Positions 1 through 7,225 of a stretch of DNA of 36,379 nt are shown in pieces. The notes under the pieces were generated by a model that was not told where the DNA came from, searched no databases, and worked only from the letters and a program-made list of their open reading frames with translations. Position numbers and translations under genes: made by a program. The stretch's first letter is position 1; each line of letters begins with the position of its first letter. This DNA comes from an uncultured Rhodospirillales bacterium (GTDB taxonomy: Bacteria; Pseudomonadota; Alphaproteobacteria; Azospirillales; Azospirillaceae), in assembly GCA_903931735.1 (NCBI GenBank), contig CAIZDL010000039.1, positions 1-36,379 on the forward strand, given 5' to 3'.

Positions 1-1
1 G

Positions 2-556
2 ACCGGCGCTGCCCGGCCGGGCAGCGTTGACCCCCACGCTTGGCAAAACATCGCCAACGTCAAAGGATATGTCGCCCACATCGGGAAGGGACTCGCGACC
101 GCCGACCCGGCCCATGCCGCGACCTACCGCAGCAACGTCGCAACCTACGCCGCCACGCTCGATACGCTAGACCGCGAAGTCCGCACGACACTCGGCGCCA
201 TTCCGAGAGAGCGGCGCAAAATTATTACCTCCCACGATGCCTTCGGCTATTTTGGCGCGGCCTATGGCCTGACCCTCATGGCCCCGGTTGGATTCGGCAC
301 CGAGTCCGAGCCGTCGGCGCGGGCGGTGGGCGCACTGATCGACCAAATCCGGCGGGACCACATCCCCGCGATCTTCATTGAAAACATGAGCGATCCCCGG
401 CTCATTCAACAGATCGCTCGGGAATCCGGGGCGCGCATTGGCGGCAAACTATTTTCCGATGCGCTCTCAAAGCAGGGCGGCCCCGCAGACACCTACATTG
501 ATCTGGTCCGACACAACACCAAGCTACTCGTTGATTCCCTTGATGTATCTCCCTAG
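2..556 (+). CDS. Metal (Zn/Mn-type) ABC transporter substrate-binding protein, 5'-truncated
   Basis: The reading frame is open from base 2 to the TAG at 554-556, so the window holds the last 184 residues; the start lies outside. The family (ZnuA/TroA/PsaA, cluster A-I) captures Zn2+ or Mn2+ in the periplasm and hands it to a membrane permease. Visible family marks are a DPHAW motif with a ligand-type His at fragment residue 12, a second TSHDAFGYF motif with His 78, and a C-terminal lobe containing ENMSDPR. The missing part would carry the signal peptide and the first metal His. Its partner ATPase and permease genes are not in the window and may lie upstream. The metal cannot be assigned from this fragment because the His-rich loop region is not seen. 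Family assignment is confident; specificity is not. Confidence 0.9.
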   Translation, partial: TGAARPGSVDPHAWQNIANVKGYVAHIGKGLATADPAHAATYRSNVATYAATLDTLDREVRTTLGAIPRERRKIITSHDAFGYFGAAYGLTLMAPVGFGTESEPSARAVGALIDQIRRDHIPAIFIENMSDPRLIQQIARESGARIGGKLFSDALSKQGGPADTYIDLVRHNTKLLVDSLDVSP

Positions 557-606
557 CCCAACGCACACCTTGTCGGAACGGAGCCGCCATGTTAGCGTGC
601 GTGATA

Positions 607-670
607 GTCAGTGAGTGATAACGTATATAGTCAGTGAATGATAACGTGATCGTCAGTGAGTGATACTGTG
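607..670. repeat. Three 22-23 bp direct repeats upstream of the hemerythrin gene
   Basis: Three copies of a GTCAGTGARTGATAACGT-like unit begin at 607, 630 and 652. Spacing is 23 and 22 bp, about two DNA helical turns. The first two match over about 18 bp with one change; the third diverges after GTGATA. Such phasing would place bound proteins on the same DNA face. The array lies between the metal-binding-protein gene and the hemerythrin gene, upstream of a candidate -10 box at 708. An operator or activator array is an inference; the cognate regulator is unknown. Confidence 0.7.
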
Positions 671-707
671 CCTACGGTTGGCACGGCAAGCGCGGTTGGT
701 TACGAAA

Positions 708-713
708 TATAAC
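708..713 (+). promoter_or_regulatory. Candidate -10 box for the hemerythrin gene
   Basis: TATAAC at 708-713 matches five of six positions of the sigma-70 -10 hexamer. It lies in a short AT-rich patch 62 bp before the ATG at 775. No good -35 hexamer sits 16-18 bp upstream, which would fit an activator-dependent promoter using the repeats at 607-670. This is inference from sequence only. Confidence 0.35.
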
Positions 714-774
714 GCTTTAAAAACAATCACACTCTGGCACAGCTTGGTGCCGATCCGAGGAAAGATAGGGGTAG

Positions 775-1467
775 ATGGCCGTCGAACTCAGAAAAATTTC
801 TTCGGGCGACGAAGGAATTGATGACTCTCACAAGCAATTGGTCGATCTGGCGACAGCGATCAGTGCCTTGTGCGAGGCTGGGGACTATCATGCTATCTCC
901 GAAGACGAGATGCTGCATCTTTTTAACATATCGACCACAGTTTTTGACCTCGAACAAGCGGCGATGGAAGGCCTGAGCTACCTCAGAGCACGAGACCACC
1001 TGGAAGAACACGAAATCCTGGTCGCCACCATCCAGAGTGCGCTGGGGAAAGTCAAAACCGGATCTCCCGCCCTTATTAAAGACGCCGTGTCGGTGATGCT
1101 GTTTTCCATCTCCGGGCATATCGAAACCATGGATATTCCCCTCGCCGATCAGATTTCCAAAAAAATCCGAACGCCGGCGGTGTCGACACGGCGGAGTTTT
1201 GAACCGGTCCACCGGCCACTCACGCCCCCTACGCCGAACCGGACCGATGACCGCAAAGCGGGCAATGGCGGCGACGATGGCGCCAGCATCAAAACCATTA
1301 TCGTTAATTCTTACGCCTCGGCGCTCCTCGACCTTCGGGCAAGCAAGGGAATAACCGGCGAACGGGCGAAGACCGTGGCCTATGAAATCGTTGCAAGAGC
1401 AGTGAACAAGGCAACCGGCAAGAAGATCAGCGCCGACTTCGTAAAACAGATCATTATTTCCAAATAA
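775..1467 (+). CDS. Bacteriohemerythrin-like protein lacking one iron-ligand His, with extra C-terminal domain
   Basis: This 230-aa protein has an N-terminal hemerythrin four-helix-bundle domain (about residues 1-125). Such domains bind O2 at a diiron centre for storage, delivery or sensing. Ligand positions are visible: His19 (DDSHKQL), Glu60, His75 and His79 (DHLEEH), His115 and Asp120 (GHIETMD). The usual HFxxE motif reads VFDLE here, so the His expected at residue 56 is Val. Six of seven ligands therefore remain. A Pro/Arg-rich linker (about 130-165) leads to a helical segment of about 60 residues at the C-terminus that I do not recognise. The gene stands alone, preceded by a direct-repeat array and convergent with the phosphoesterase gene. 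It could be a one-iron site, a different metal site, or a sensor that no longer binds O2. Confidence 0.85.
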   Translation: MAVELRKISSGDEGIDDSHKQLVDLATAISALCEAGDYHAISEDEMLHLFNISTTVFDLEQAAMEGLSYLRARDHLEEHEILVATIQSALGKVKTGSPALIKDAVSVMLFSISGHIETMDIPLADQISKKIRTPAVSTRRSFEPVHRPLTPPTPNRTDDRKAGNGGDDGASIKTIIVNSYASALLDLRASKGITGERAKTVAYEIVARAVNKATGKKISADFVKQIIISK

Positions 1468-1472
1468 TGGCG

Positions 1473-1502
1473 GCGCATTAGAACGGATCATGCTCTAAGC
1501 GC
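1473..1502. terminator. Stem-loop between convergent genes
   Basis: GCGC-A-TTAGA (1473-1482) pairs with TCTAA-GCGC (1494-1502), nine base pairs with a one-base bulge and an 11-base loop. It lies in the 45-bp gap between the hemerythrin stop and the phosphoesterase stop, which read towards each other. There is no T-tract, so intrinsic termination is only a possibility. The loop side contains a GATCATGCTCTAA string that recurs in related form near 4636. Confidence 0.35.
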
Positions 1503-1512
1503 ACCACCGATA

Positions 1513-2886
1513 TTACTCCTCAAATGCGGCGCTAAAATCAGCGGCTTTGGCGTCGCGGTCTCCTAATGGGGCGAGGCCAAAGCGATGCTCGATGGTCGCC
1601 AGGATTGAGGTTGTATTATAAAGGGTGTGGTCGACAAAGCCCTTGCGCGCTTTTGGCGACACGATAATCGCGGGAATTCTGGTTCCCGGTCCCCAACGGT
1701 CACCGGCCGGTGGTGCTGCATGATCCCAAAAGCCGCCATTCTCATCGTAAGTAATAATAACGGCGGTACTCGGCCACTGCGGGCTGCGCGTCAGGCGGTC
1801 GATCACGTCGCCAACATGGCGATCACCCGAGACGATTTCAGCATATCCCGAATGCTGATTGAGCGCGCCAATCGGCTTATAAAAGACCACCTTCGGCAAG
1901 GCTCCCTCATCAATCGCCCGCATCAGATCGGCGCCGTCTTTAAGGTGCTCGGCCCGCGCCGCCGTGCCCACACCAAAGTGCGCAAAATAGGCGAAGGGCT
2001 GGTGATGAAACTGAAACAGCGGGTCGGGCGTACCGGCGTTGGCGTCGTCCCAGCCGCCCGAATACCACGCCCACGAAACACCTTTTTCCGACAACCGATC
2101 ACCGATAGTGACCATGGTCTGCGGCGGTAATAACAGGGCGGGATCGGTTATCGCCGGGCTGTGAGGCGGCCCGCTCGCCTGAATCGTGTTCACGGCATAG
2201 CCATCCGGCGTGACAACCCCTTCCCTCATCACCGTGCCCCGTTGATCCATCGTGGTCAACAACGCCTCGGGCGGGTTGGGGTATTTGGGGGTACACGCGC
2301 ACACCACCCAAAAATGATTGAGGAACGAGCCGCCAAAAGCGCCCTGAAAGAAGTTATCGGCGAGGGTGAAATCTCGAGCAAGCTGCCAGATCCGGCTACC
2401 CGTTATATCCCGATACCCCAGCGCAAGCGCCTTAGCGTCGGAAAGCGCGACAAACTTGTCATTCAGACCGCCATGAATCTGCTGCTGGTTGGTATAAAAG
2501 CGGTGAACCAGATCGCTGATTTTCTGATCCGCCGGCACATAGCGGCCAATATCAAATGGCTGATTGGGCAGATCTATGGGAAAGCGGGTATCGGGCGCGG
2601 CCGTTGGCTGGCCGGTGAGCATCACAGGGGGCAACAGCGCATAGGGCTTGCCATCGGGATCGACCTGGAGCGCGGCCCTTCCCGCGTTTGCACGGCCATT
2701 GGCCCCTGGAAATGCGCCAAAAAGGGCATCAAAGCTCCAGTTTTCCAGGAAAACCACCACGATGTGGTCGATTTTCGCCAAGGGCGGCGGCGGCGATAAG
2801 GCCCCGGCCACGCTGGCATTCATCGCCAAAGCCGCCAGCATCAAGCCACCGAAAACCACGCTTCGGACCGTCGGGGTGGTGCTCAT
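1513..2886 (-). CDS. Secreted phosphoesterase, AcpA/phospholipase C family
   Basis: This 457-aa protein starts at an ATG with GGGAG about ten bases upstream. An N-terminal signal peptide (hydrophobic about residues 9-29, ending near AGALS) predicts export. The rest matches the phosphoesterase family of acid phosphatase AcpA and bacterial phospholipase C, which hydrolyse phosphomonoesters or phospholipid head groups. Visible family motifs are FLENWSFD (Glu48, Asn49), GAFGGSFLNHF with a candidate nucleophile Ser187, and ITYDENGGFWDHAAPP (Asp381, Glu382). The first motif usually reads ENRSFD; here the Arg is Trp. The length is normal for an acid-phosphatase-type member and short for hemolytic PLC, which has extra C-terminal domains. 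Acid phosphatase is therefore more likely than phospholipase C. It is divergent from the agmatine-deiminase-like gene across a 140-bp gap. A role in phosphate scavenging is inferred. Confidence 0.9.
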   Translation of the reverse strand: MSTTPTVRSVVFGGLMLAALAMNASVAGALSPPPPLAKIDHIVVVFLENWSFDALFGAFPGANGRANAGRAALQVDPDGKPYALLPPVMLTGQPTAAPDTRFPIDLPNQPFDIGRYVPADQKISDLVHRFYTNQQQIHGGLNDKFVALSDAKALALGYRDITGSRIWQLARDFTLADNFFQGAFGGSFLNHFWVVCACTPKYPNPPEALLTTMDQRGTVMREGVVTPDGYAVNTIQASGPPHSPAITDPALLLPPQTMVTIGDRLSEKGVSWAWYSGGWDDANAGTPDPLFQFHHQPFAYFAHFGVGTAARAEHLKDGADLMRAIDEGALPKVVFYKPIGALNQHSGYAEIVSGDRHVGDVIDRLTRSPQWPSTAVIITYDENGGFWDHAAPPAGDRWGPGTRIPAIIVSPKARKGFVDHTLYNTTSILATIEHRFGLAPLGDRDAKAADFSAAFEE

Positions 2887-3026
2887 CGCATCGAACTCCC
2901 AAACTCTGTGCGCAAGATTGCCTGCGGGGTGGTTGCCAAACGCCCATCAGACCGCTAGGCTAGCTTACGGCCTATCACAGCGCCAGCGCCACGTTGCCGA
3001 AGCTGCTTGCCGGAGTCTTTCACACC

Positions 3027-4073
3027 ATGCCCATCCCCTCACTCGGGCGCTGGCACATGTCGGCGGAATGGGAACGCCACAGCCGATGCTGGGTAGGGTG
3101 GCCGAGTTGCGCTGGGGCGTGGCCGGGCGGGCTGGAAGCGGCCAAAGCGGCCCTGGCCGAGCTGGCGCAAACCATCGCCGCCTTCGAGCCGGTCACCGTG
3201 GTCTGCACCCCAGACGACGCCGTGGATGCCTCGCTCGCCTGCGGTGCCGGCATCCAGGTGCTTCCGCTGGATATCGGCCATGGCTGGCTGCGGCGGACCG
3301 GGCCATCGTTTTTAATCAACGAAACCGGGGGGATAGCCGGGGTAAGCTGGCTGGCGGGAGGCGGGGGAAATGGGGCGGAGGCTCACGACGCCGACGCCAC
3401 CATCGGCCGCCGCATCCTCGACCATTTAACGCTGCCGTGCTATAGGACCCCTCTCTTTTTAAATGGCAGTGCTCTTTCGGTCGACGGCGCGGGGGCTGTC
3501 ATGGTGACCGAGCAATGCCTGCTCAACGACCCCCGCACCGCCGGGCTGAGCCGGGCAGAAATTGAGCAGCATCTCAAATGCTGCACCGGGGCCAGCACCG
3601 TGATTTGGCTCGGCACCGGGTGCGAGTGGGCTGACAACGGCGGGTTGGTCGAAGATGTCGCGTGCTTCGCGGCGCCGGGAGTGGTGCTCGCCCTCACCAC
3701 CGACGATCCGCTCGACGAAAATTTTCCCGCCCTGCAAGACAATCTCGACCGGCTCAAAAAGGCGCGCGATGCCCACGGTCGGCCGCTGGAGGTGGTAACG
3801 GTTCACCAGCCGGCCCGGCGCCCACGCGACAATGGCAGCGGCCGGCTCTCCATGTCCTATACCAACCTTTATTTACCCAACGATGCGGTGATCCTGCCCG
3901 GGTTTGGCGACGCCGCCGACCAGGAAGCACGACGGACCCTGCGTAAGCTCTTTCCCCAGCGCGAAGTTATCCAACTCCCGGCACACGATTTCGCCGCCGC
4001 TGGCGCCGGCATTCACAGCCTGACGCTCCACCAGCCGGTCGCCTTCGCCCTGCCCTACGATCCGGTGATCTGA
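3027..4073 (+). CDS. Agmatine deiminase-fold protein without the catalytic residues (pseudoenzyme)
   Basis: The 348-aa protein aligns end to end with agmatine deiminase/peptidylarginine deiminase-type enzymes: MSAEWERHSRCWVGWP near the N-terminus, a TGPSFLIN block, VDGAGAVMVTEQCLLN, VIWLGTGCEW, ACFAAPGVV and YLPNDAVILP. The active-site motifs are altered. The usual DDxWMRDxGP reads GHGWLRRTGP (residues 84-93). LEGGSIHVDG reads LNGSALSVDG. DGHVDN reads GGLVED, so His becomes Leu207 and Asp becomes Glu209. The nucleophilic Cys in GxIHC is Ser331 (GIHSLT). The frame is intact with normal codon use. I chose the ATG at 3027 (GGAG upstream, start fits the family) over an upstream in-frame TTG at 2994. 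Hydrolysis of agmatine is therefore unlikely. A ligand-binding or regulatory role is inference. Confidence 0.88.
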   Translation: MPIPSLGRWHMSAEWERHSRCWVGWPSCAGAWPGGLEAAKAALAELAQTIAAFEPVTVVCTPDDAVDASLACGAGIQVLPLDIGHGWLRRTGPSFLINETGGIAGVSWLAGGGGNGAEAHDADATIGRRILDHLTLPCYRTPLFLNGSALSVDGAGAVMVTEQCLLNDPRTAGLSRAEIEQHLKCCTGASTVIWLGTGCEWADNGGLVEDVACFAAPGVVLALTTDDPLDENFPALQDNLDRLKKARDAHGRPLEVVTVHQPARRPRDNGSGRLSMSYTNLYLPNDAVILPGFGDAADQEARRTLRKLFPQREVIQLPAHDFAAAGAGIHSLTLHQPVAFALPYDPVI

Positions 4074-4135
4074 GCGCAAAGTTTCCACCAAGGGGGAACC
4101 GGCGGCCTTTTTATACGGAACATCCCCGATTCTTA

Positions 4136-4164
4136 TTGAAAAATTCGGCGATTGCGATTAGTGT
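4136..4164 (+). promoter_or_regulatory. Candidate sigma-70 promoter for the small protein at 4172
   Basis: TTGAAA (4136-4141) and TAGTGT (4159-4164) are separated by 17 bp, giving five of six and four of six consensus matches. The -10 box ends only seven bases before the ATG at 4172, so a transcript from it would start at about the start codon and be nearly leaderless. That weakens the call or implies leaderless translation. Confidence 0.4.
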
Positions 4165-4171
4165 GTAGGGT

Positions 4172-4489
4172 ATGAATATTGGAAATTACATCATGGCGCC
4201 TGCCGTTCGGCAAGCTGCTCCCCCGCCTCCACCCAGCCCGGGTGTGACGACGGCGGCGAATGCGGCCATCCTTGCGGCACAGAACGTCTCGGTACAAACC
4301 CGCACGCAGACGACGACGGCGTTGCAGGCGACGGGTGGGTCCGATCAAACGCGCACCGGCCTCTCGCGAAAGAATACCGGCGAGAGTGTCGACACCAGCG
4401 CCAACGCGGTTACCGCCCGCAGCAACGGTGGCGGCGGTGGCCGGAGCGGCGCGCCACATCGCGGGGGCACTCTCGATATTCGGGCCTAA
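4172..4489 (+). CDS. Small low-complexity protein (hypothetical)
   Basis: This 105-aa ORF begins with ATG and has coding-like codon use. It lies between a candidate promoter and a clear intrinsic terminator on the same strand, which supports a real monocistronic gene. Composition is unusual: a Pro-rich stretch near residues 16-23, a Thr/Ala/Gln-rich middle, a Gly run near 86-91 and a C-terminal RGGTLDIRA. No signal peptide or transmembrane helix is evident, and most of the chain is probably disordered. I vaguely recognise small alphaproteobacterial proteins ending in a similar Gly-Leu-Asp-Ile tail, but cannot name a family or function. AGGG lies just upstream of the ATG but very close to it. 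Confidence 0.6.
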   Translation: MNIGNYIMAPAVRQAAPPPPPSPGVTTAANAAILAAQNVSVQTRTQTTTALQATGGSDQTRTGLSRKNTGESVDTSANAVTARSNGGGGGRSGAPHRGGTLDIRA

Positions 4490-4532
4490 CGGGATATTGG
4501 ACGCGTTGGGCTGTGTAAGGCCCGTTGGGCGT

Positions 4533-4561
4533 GGCGCTTCCCCTTGGGAGGCGCCTTTTTT
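4533..4561 (+). terminator. Intrinsic terminator of the small protein gene
   Basis: GGCGCTTCCC (4533-4542) pairs with GGGAGGCGCC (4546-4555) around a three-base loop, ten pairs including one G-T, followed directly by six T residues (4556-4561). This is the clearest Rho-independent terminator in the window. Confidence 0.9.
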
Positions 4562-4646
4562 GTGGCCAAAACCCTTTTGTGTGGCCAACCGGAGGGCGGG
4601 TAGAATCAGCCCGTAGCGGCAATCAAAAAAGTGAAAGCATGATGCT

Positions 4647-5600
4647 CTAACCGTGCTGTTCGATCCGCTTTACCACCTTTTCGAGGGTGGCGATGGCCTT
4701 GCTATCCTCAACTTGGCAAGTCCCGGCCGCATCGTGACCGCCGCCGCCAAATTCGATCATGATCGAGCCAATATGCGCCAGCGATCGGCGGTTGACGATG
4801 GATTTACCAACCGCGAGCACCGTATTTTGCCCCTTAAAGCCGGTTATCATATGAACCGATAGGGTAGCGGCTGGAAACAGGGCGTAAATCATAAAACGAT
4901 TTCCGGCATAAATCGGATCATGGCGCCGCAAATCAACAATAACAACATTGCCCTCCTGATGAGAAGAGCGCTCAAGCTGGTCGATGAAGGCCGGCTCCTG
5001 CTCCCAATACAAATCGAGCCGCTCCTTGACATCGGGGAGCGCCAAAATCTCAGAAATTGTATGGGTTCGGCAATATCCGATCAACTCCATCATCAACTGA
5101 TAGTTTGATACTGCGAATTCTCGGAACCGCCCCAAGCCGGTGCGCGGGTCCATAAGAAAATTTAACAATGTCCAGCCCCGGGGAGCTAAAATATCAGCAC
5201 GGCTATACTGCGCGGAATCTGCTTTGTCCACCGCTGCCATAATCTCATCTGAGACGCCTGGAAAGGCATCCTTGCCGCCATAATATTTATACACCACCCG
5301 GGCTGCCGAGGGTGAATTTGAATCGATCACATAATTGGTGCGGGGCTTCGACCACCGGTCGGAAGAATGCGAAAACCGCTCCACTTCGCTGGCATGATGA
5401 TCGAAGACCAAATGCGCGCCCTCAATATAGGGCAAATTGGTCGTAATATCGCGCTCGGTAATTGCGACTTTACCATCCTGCATGTCTTTAGGATGAACGA
5501 AGATAACCTCATCGATCATCCCCAACTCGCGCAACAACATTGCGCACACCAAGCCATCAAAGTCCGAACGGGTTACCAAACGGAACTTGCCTTCGATCAT
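4647..5600 (-). CDS. DHH-family phosphoesterase (exopolyphosphatase/nanoRNase-like)
   Basis: This 317-aa protein carries the DHH/DHHA1 layout. Motif I is RSDFDG (Asp13, Asp15), motif III is FDHHASEV (Asp67, His68, His69), and the C-terminal substrate motif is FGGGGHDAAGT (about 284-294). The family cleaves phosphodiester or phosphoanhydride bonds with Mn2+ (RecJ, NrnA, exopolyphosphatase, cyclic-dinucleotide phosphodiesterases). The substrate of this subgroup cannot be read from the sequence. I place the start at the ATG of MIEGKFRLV because GGAG lies six bases upstream. A TTG 16 codons further up and an ATG 4 codons up are less likely. It lies downstream of the unrecognised 420-aa gene on the same strand, with a 132-bp gap. 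Confidence 0.88.
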   Translation of the reverse strand: MIEGKFRLVTRSDFDGLVCAMLLRELGMIDEVIFVHPKDMQDGKVAITERDITTNLPYIEGAHLVFDHHASEVERFSHSSDRWSKPRTNYVIDSNSPSAARVVYKYYGGKDAFPGVSDEIMAAVDKADSAQYSRADILAPRGWTLLNFLMDPRTGLGRFREFAVSNYQLMMELIGYCRTHTISEILALPDVKERLDLYWEQEPAFIDQLERSSHQEGNVVIVDLRRHDPIYAGNRFMIYALFPAATLSVHMITGFKGQNTVLAVGKSIVNRRSLAHIGSIMIEFGGGGHDAAGTCQVEDSKAIATLEKVVKRIEQHG

Positions 5601-5732
5601 GGGAAACTCCATGAGGTCAAAGTGAAGTCGATGCGAGGGGGTAGCCAACGATCCTCAAGAGGGTAGCAGATATCCATCCAAAGTTTAAGGCATTTTGGCG
5701 ATAGTCGACAGATAGATCGACCAATAAGGTAT

Positions 5733-6995
5733 TCAATTAAAACTTGCCAATTTCTTTCCCAACTTCGTCGCTTCAAAACGACGGCGATCGACGATGTGAA
5801 CGCGCGGCGCCAGCATCTCATCCCACCCCTTCAACTCGCCATAGAGACGGGGGTAATTCCCGGTATCGAGGGTAATCGACAGCCCCCCAAAACGAACCGC
5901 CATCACCACATGCACCATGTTAAACACAAACTTGGCCATGTAACCTTGAGCTGGCTCCGCCGCCGGGCTGGGGATCAGCGGCATACTAACGCCCTTGCCG
6001 AGCATCTGCTGCATCGATGAAATAATATAATCGTAACTCGACTCAACCTTTTTCTCGAGCCGTCCAAATTTTATCTCCAGAGTTTCTTTCCGGTCTTCAA
6101 GTATTAACTGATTAACTCCGGTGGAAAATTTCCGGCAAGCGTCAAAATCGGCCTTGGGATCGATGGTCGCAAAGTAGGATTCAATCGACTGGCGCAGCAA
6201 CTCCATCTCCCGCCGCTTGCTCTCGCGCAGATGCTCCGCCATATCATCGAACGACAGCATAGCCTCGATCGTCGCGGAGAGGGCCTGCGACACCCCCTCG
6301 CGCCACTCCTCCAAAGATTGCTCCCCGCCCCGGGTCAACACATCGCCCAGTTGCCCCAGGCCGATCAGCGCCTTATCCTTGGTTGCCACAATCATCGTCT
6401 GCAAGTGCTTGCGCTTACTCTCGTCCGGGTCCAGGAGCGAGTCGGGCGCTTCGAGCAGGGTATCGATGGTCTCAAGAGATTTGCGAGTCTCCTGGAGCCC
6501 GGCCAGCAACTCCCCAATATCGGGAATCTGCACCCCTTCCGGCTCGGGGGAAGGTTTGCGCGCTTCCGAGGCAGCGCCACCCGGCTTGGGCGGCGTATCT
6601 AAATCCGAGACCTGCTGCACCAGCGCATGTCCCTCCTTGCTCCGACCAACGAGGACGCAAGGGCGGAACTCAATCAACAGTTTTTTGCCGGTGCCCTCAT
6701 CGCGGGCCACCCCGTTATTGCTCATAAAAACCATGCGAGTCAGCATGTTCGCGCGCCGACCCTCGGTCGTAAACCGCAAATAGGGGATCGAAACGTCAAT
6801 ATCCGGGTTTTTCGGCAAAATACCGTCGGGCAGCACGAACCAAAACTGGTTGCCATCGCGAATGACCAACGTCAGCGCGTCGGTCATCGCATCGGCATCA
6901 GCATAAACCGCGTCCAGGCTGCTCGAAAACGCCAACGGATCCTTCGATCTCTTATTGTTAGATCGTTTCCCGCCAGATTCCGGTTGCTTCGCCAT
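5733..6995 (-). CDS. Unrecognised 420-aa protein
   Basis: The ORF has coding-like codon use and no competing gene, but I do not recognise the family. The N-terminus (about 1-20) is basic and probably disordered. Residues about 25-130 look like a mixed alpha/beta domain (LTLVIRDGNQFWFVLPDGIL, then SIPYLRFTTEGRRANMLTRM). A Pro/Glu-rich linker follows at about 138-160. Residues about 160-340 are strongly helical, charged and probably coiled-coil. A Pro/Ala linker then leads to a final compact part ending in HIVDRRRFEATKLGKKLASFN. There is no signal peptide or transmembrane helix, so it is probably cytoplasmic. The start could also be a TTG five codons upstream, which has GAAGG at better spacing than the ATG used here. 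The DHH phosphoesterase follows on the same strand. Confidence 0.8.
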   Translation of the reverse strand: MAKQPESGGKRSNNKRSKDPLAFSSSLDAVYADADAMTDALTLVIRDGNQFWFVLPDGILPKNPDIDVSIPYLRFTTEGRRANMLTRMVFMSNNGVARDEGTGKKLLIEFRPCVLVGRSKEGHALVQQVSDLDTPPKPGGAASEARKPSPEPEGVQIPDIGELLAGLQETRKSLETIDTLLEAPDSLLDPDESKRKHLQTMIVATKDKALIGLGQLGDVLTRGGEQSLEEWREGVSQALSATIEAMLSFDDMAEHLRESKRREMELLRQSIESYFATIDPKADFDACRKFSTGVNQLILEDRKETLEIKFGRLEKKVESSYDYIISSMQQMLGKGVSMPLIPSPAAEPAQGYMAKFVFNMVHVVMAVRFGGLSITLDTGNYPRLYGELKGWDEMLAPRVHIVDRRRFEATKLGKKLASFN

Positions 6996-7225
6996 CGGTG
7001 CCGATACCAAACCTTGCCTTCGATCTGAAGAAAGTTAACGATAATTGCGCTTCAACTCTACCCGCCCCCCTTACCAAAGGAAAGCCAAATACCAGCGAGC
7101 CGGCACTCAGACGGCAACCTAAGAGATATATTTGGGGAGATACACCGAAGACCGCGGCCGACAGCGACTCGCAAACGCCCCTCGCGCGGTGCCAAAATCT
7201 TCAGCCCCAGCCTGAAGGTGACGCC

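Noticed and set aside
727-1491. 254-codon minus-strand frame opposite the hemerythrin gene
   Set aside because: Shadow frame; the plus strand carries the hemerythrin ligand motifs.
2994-3026. Extended N-terminus for the agmatine-deiminase-like gene
   Set aside because: It begins at TTG without a ribosome-binding site, and the family N-terminus aligns with the ATG at 3027.
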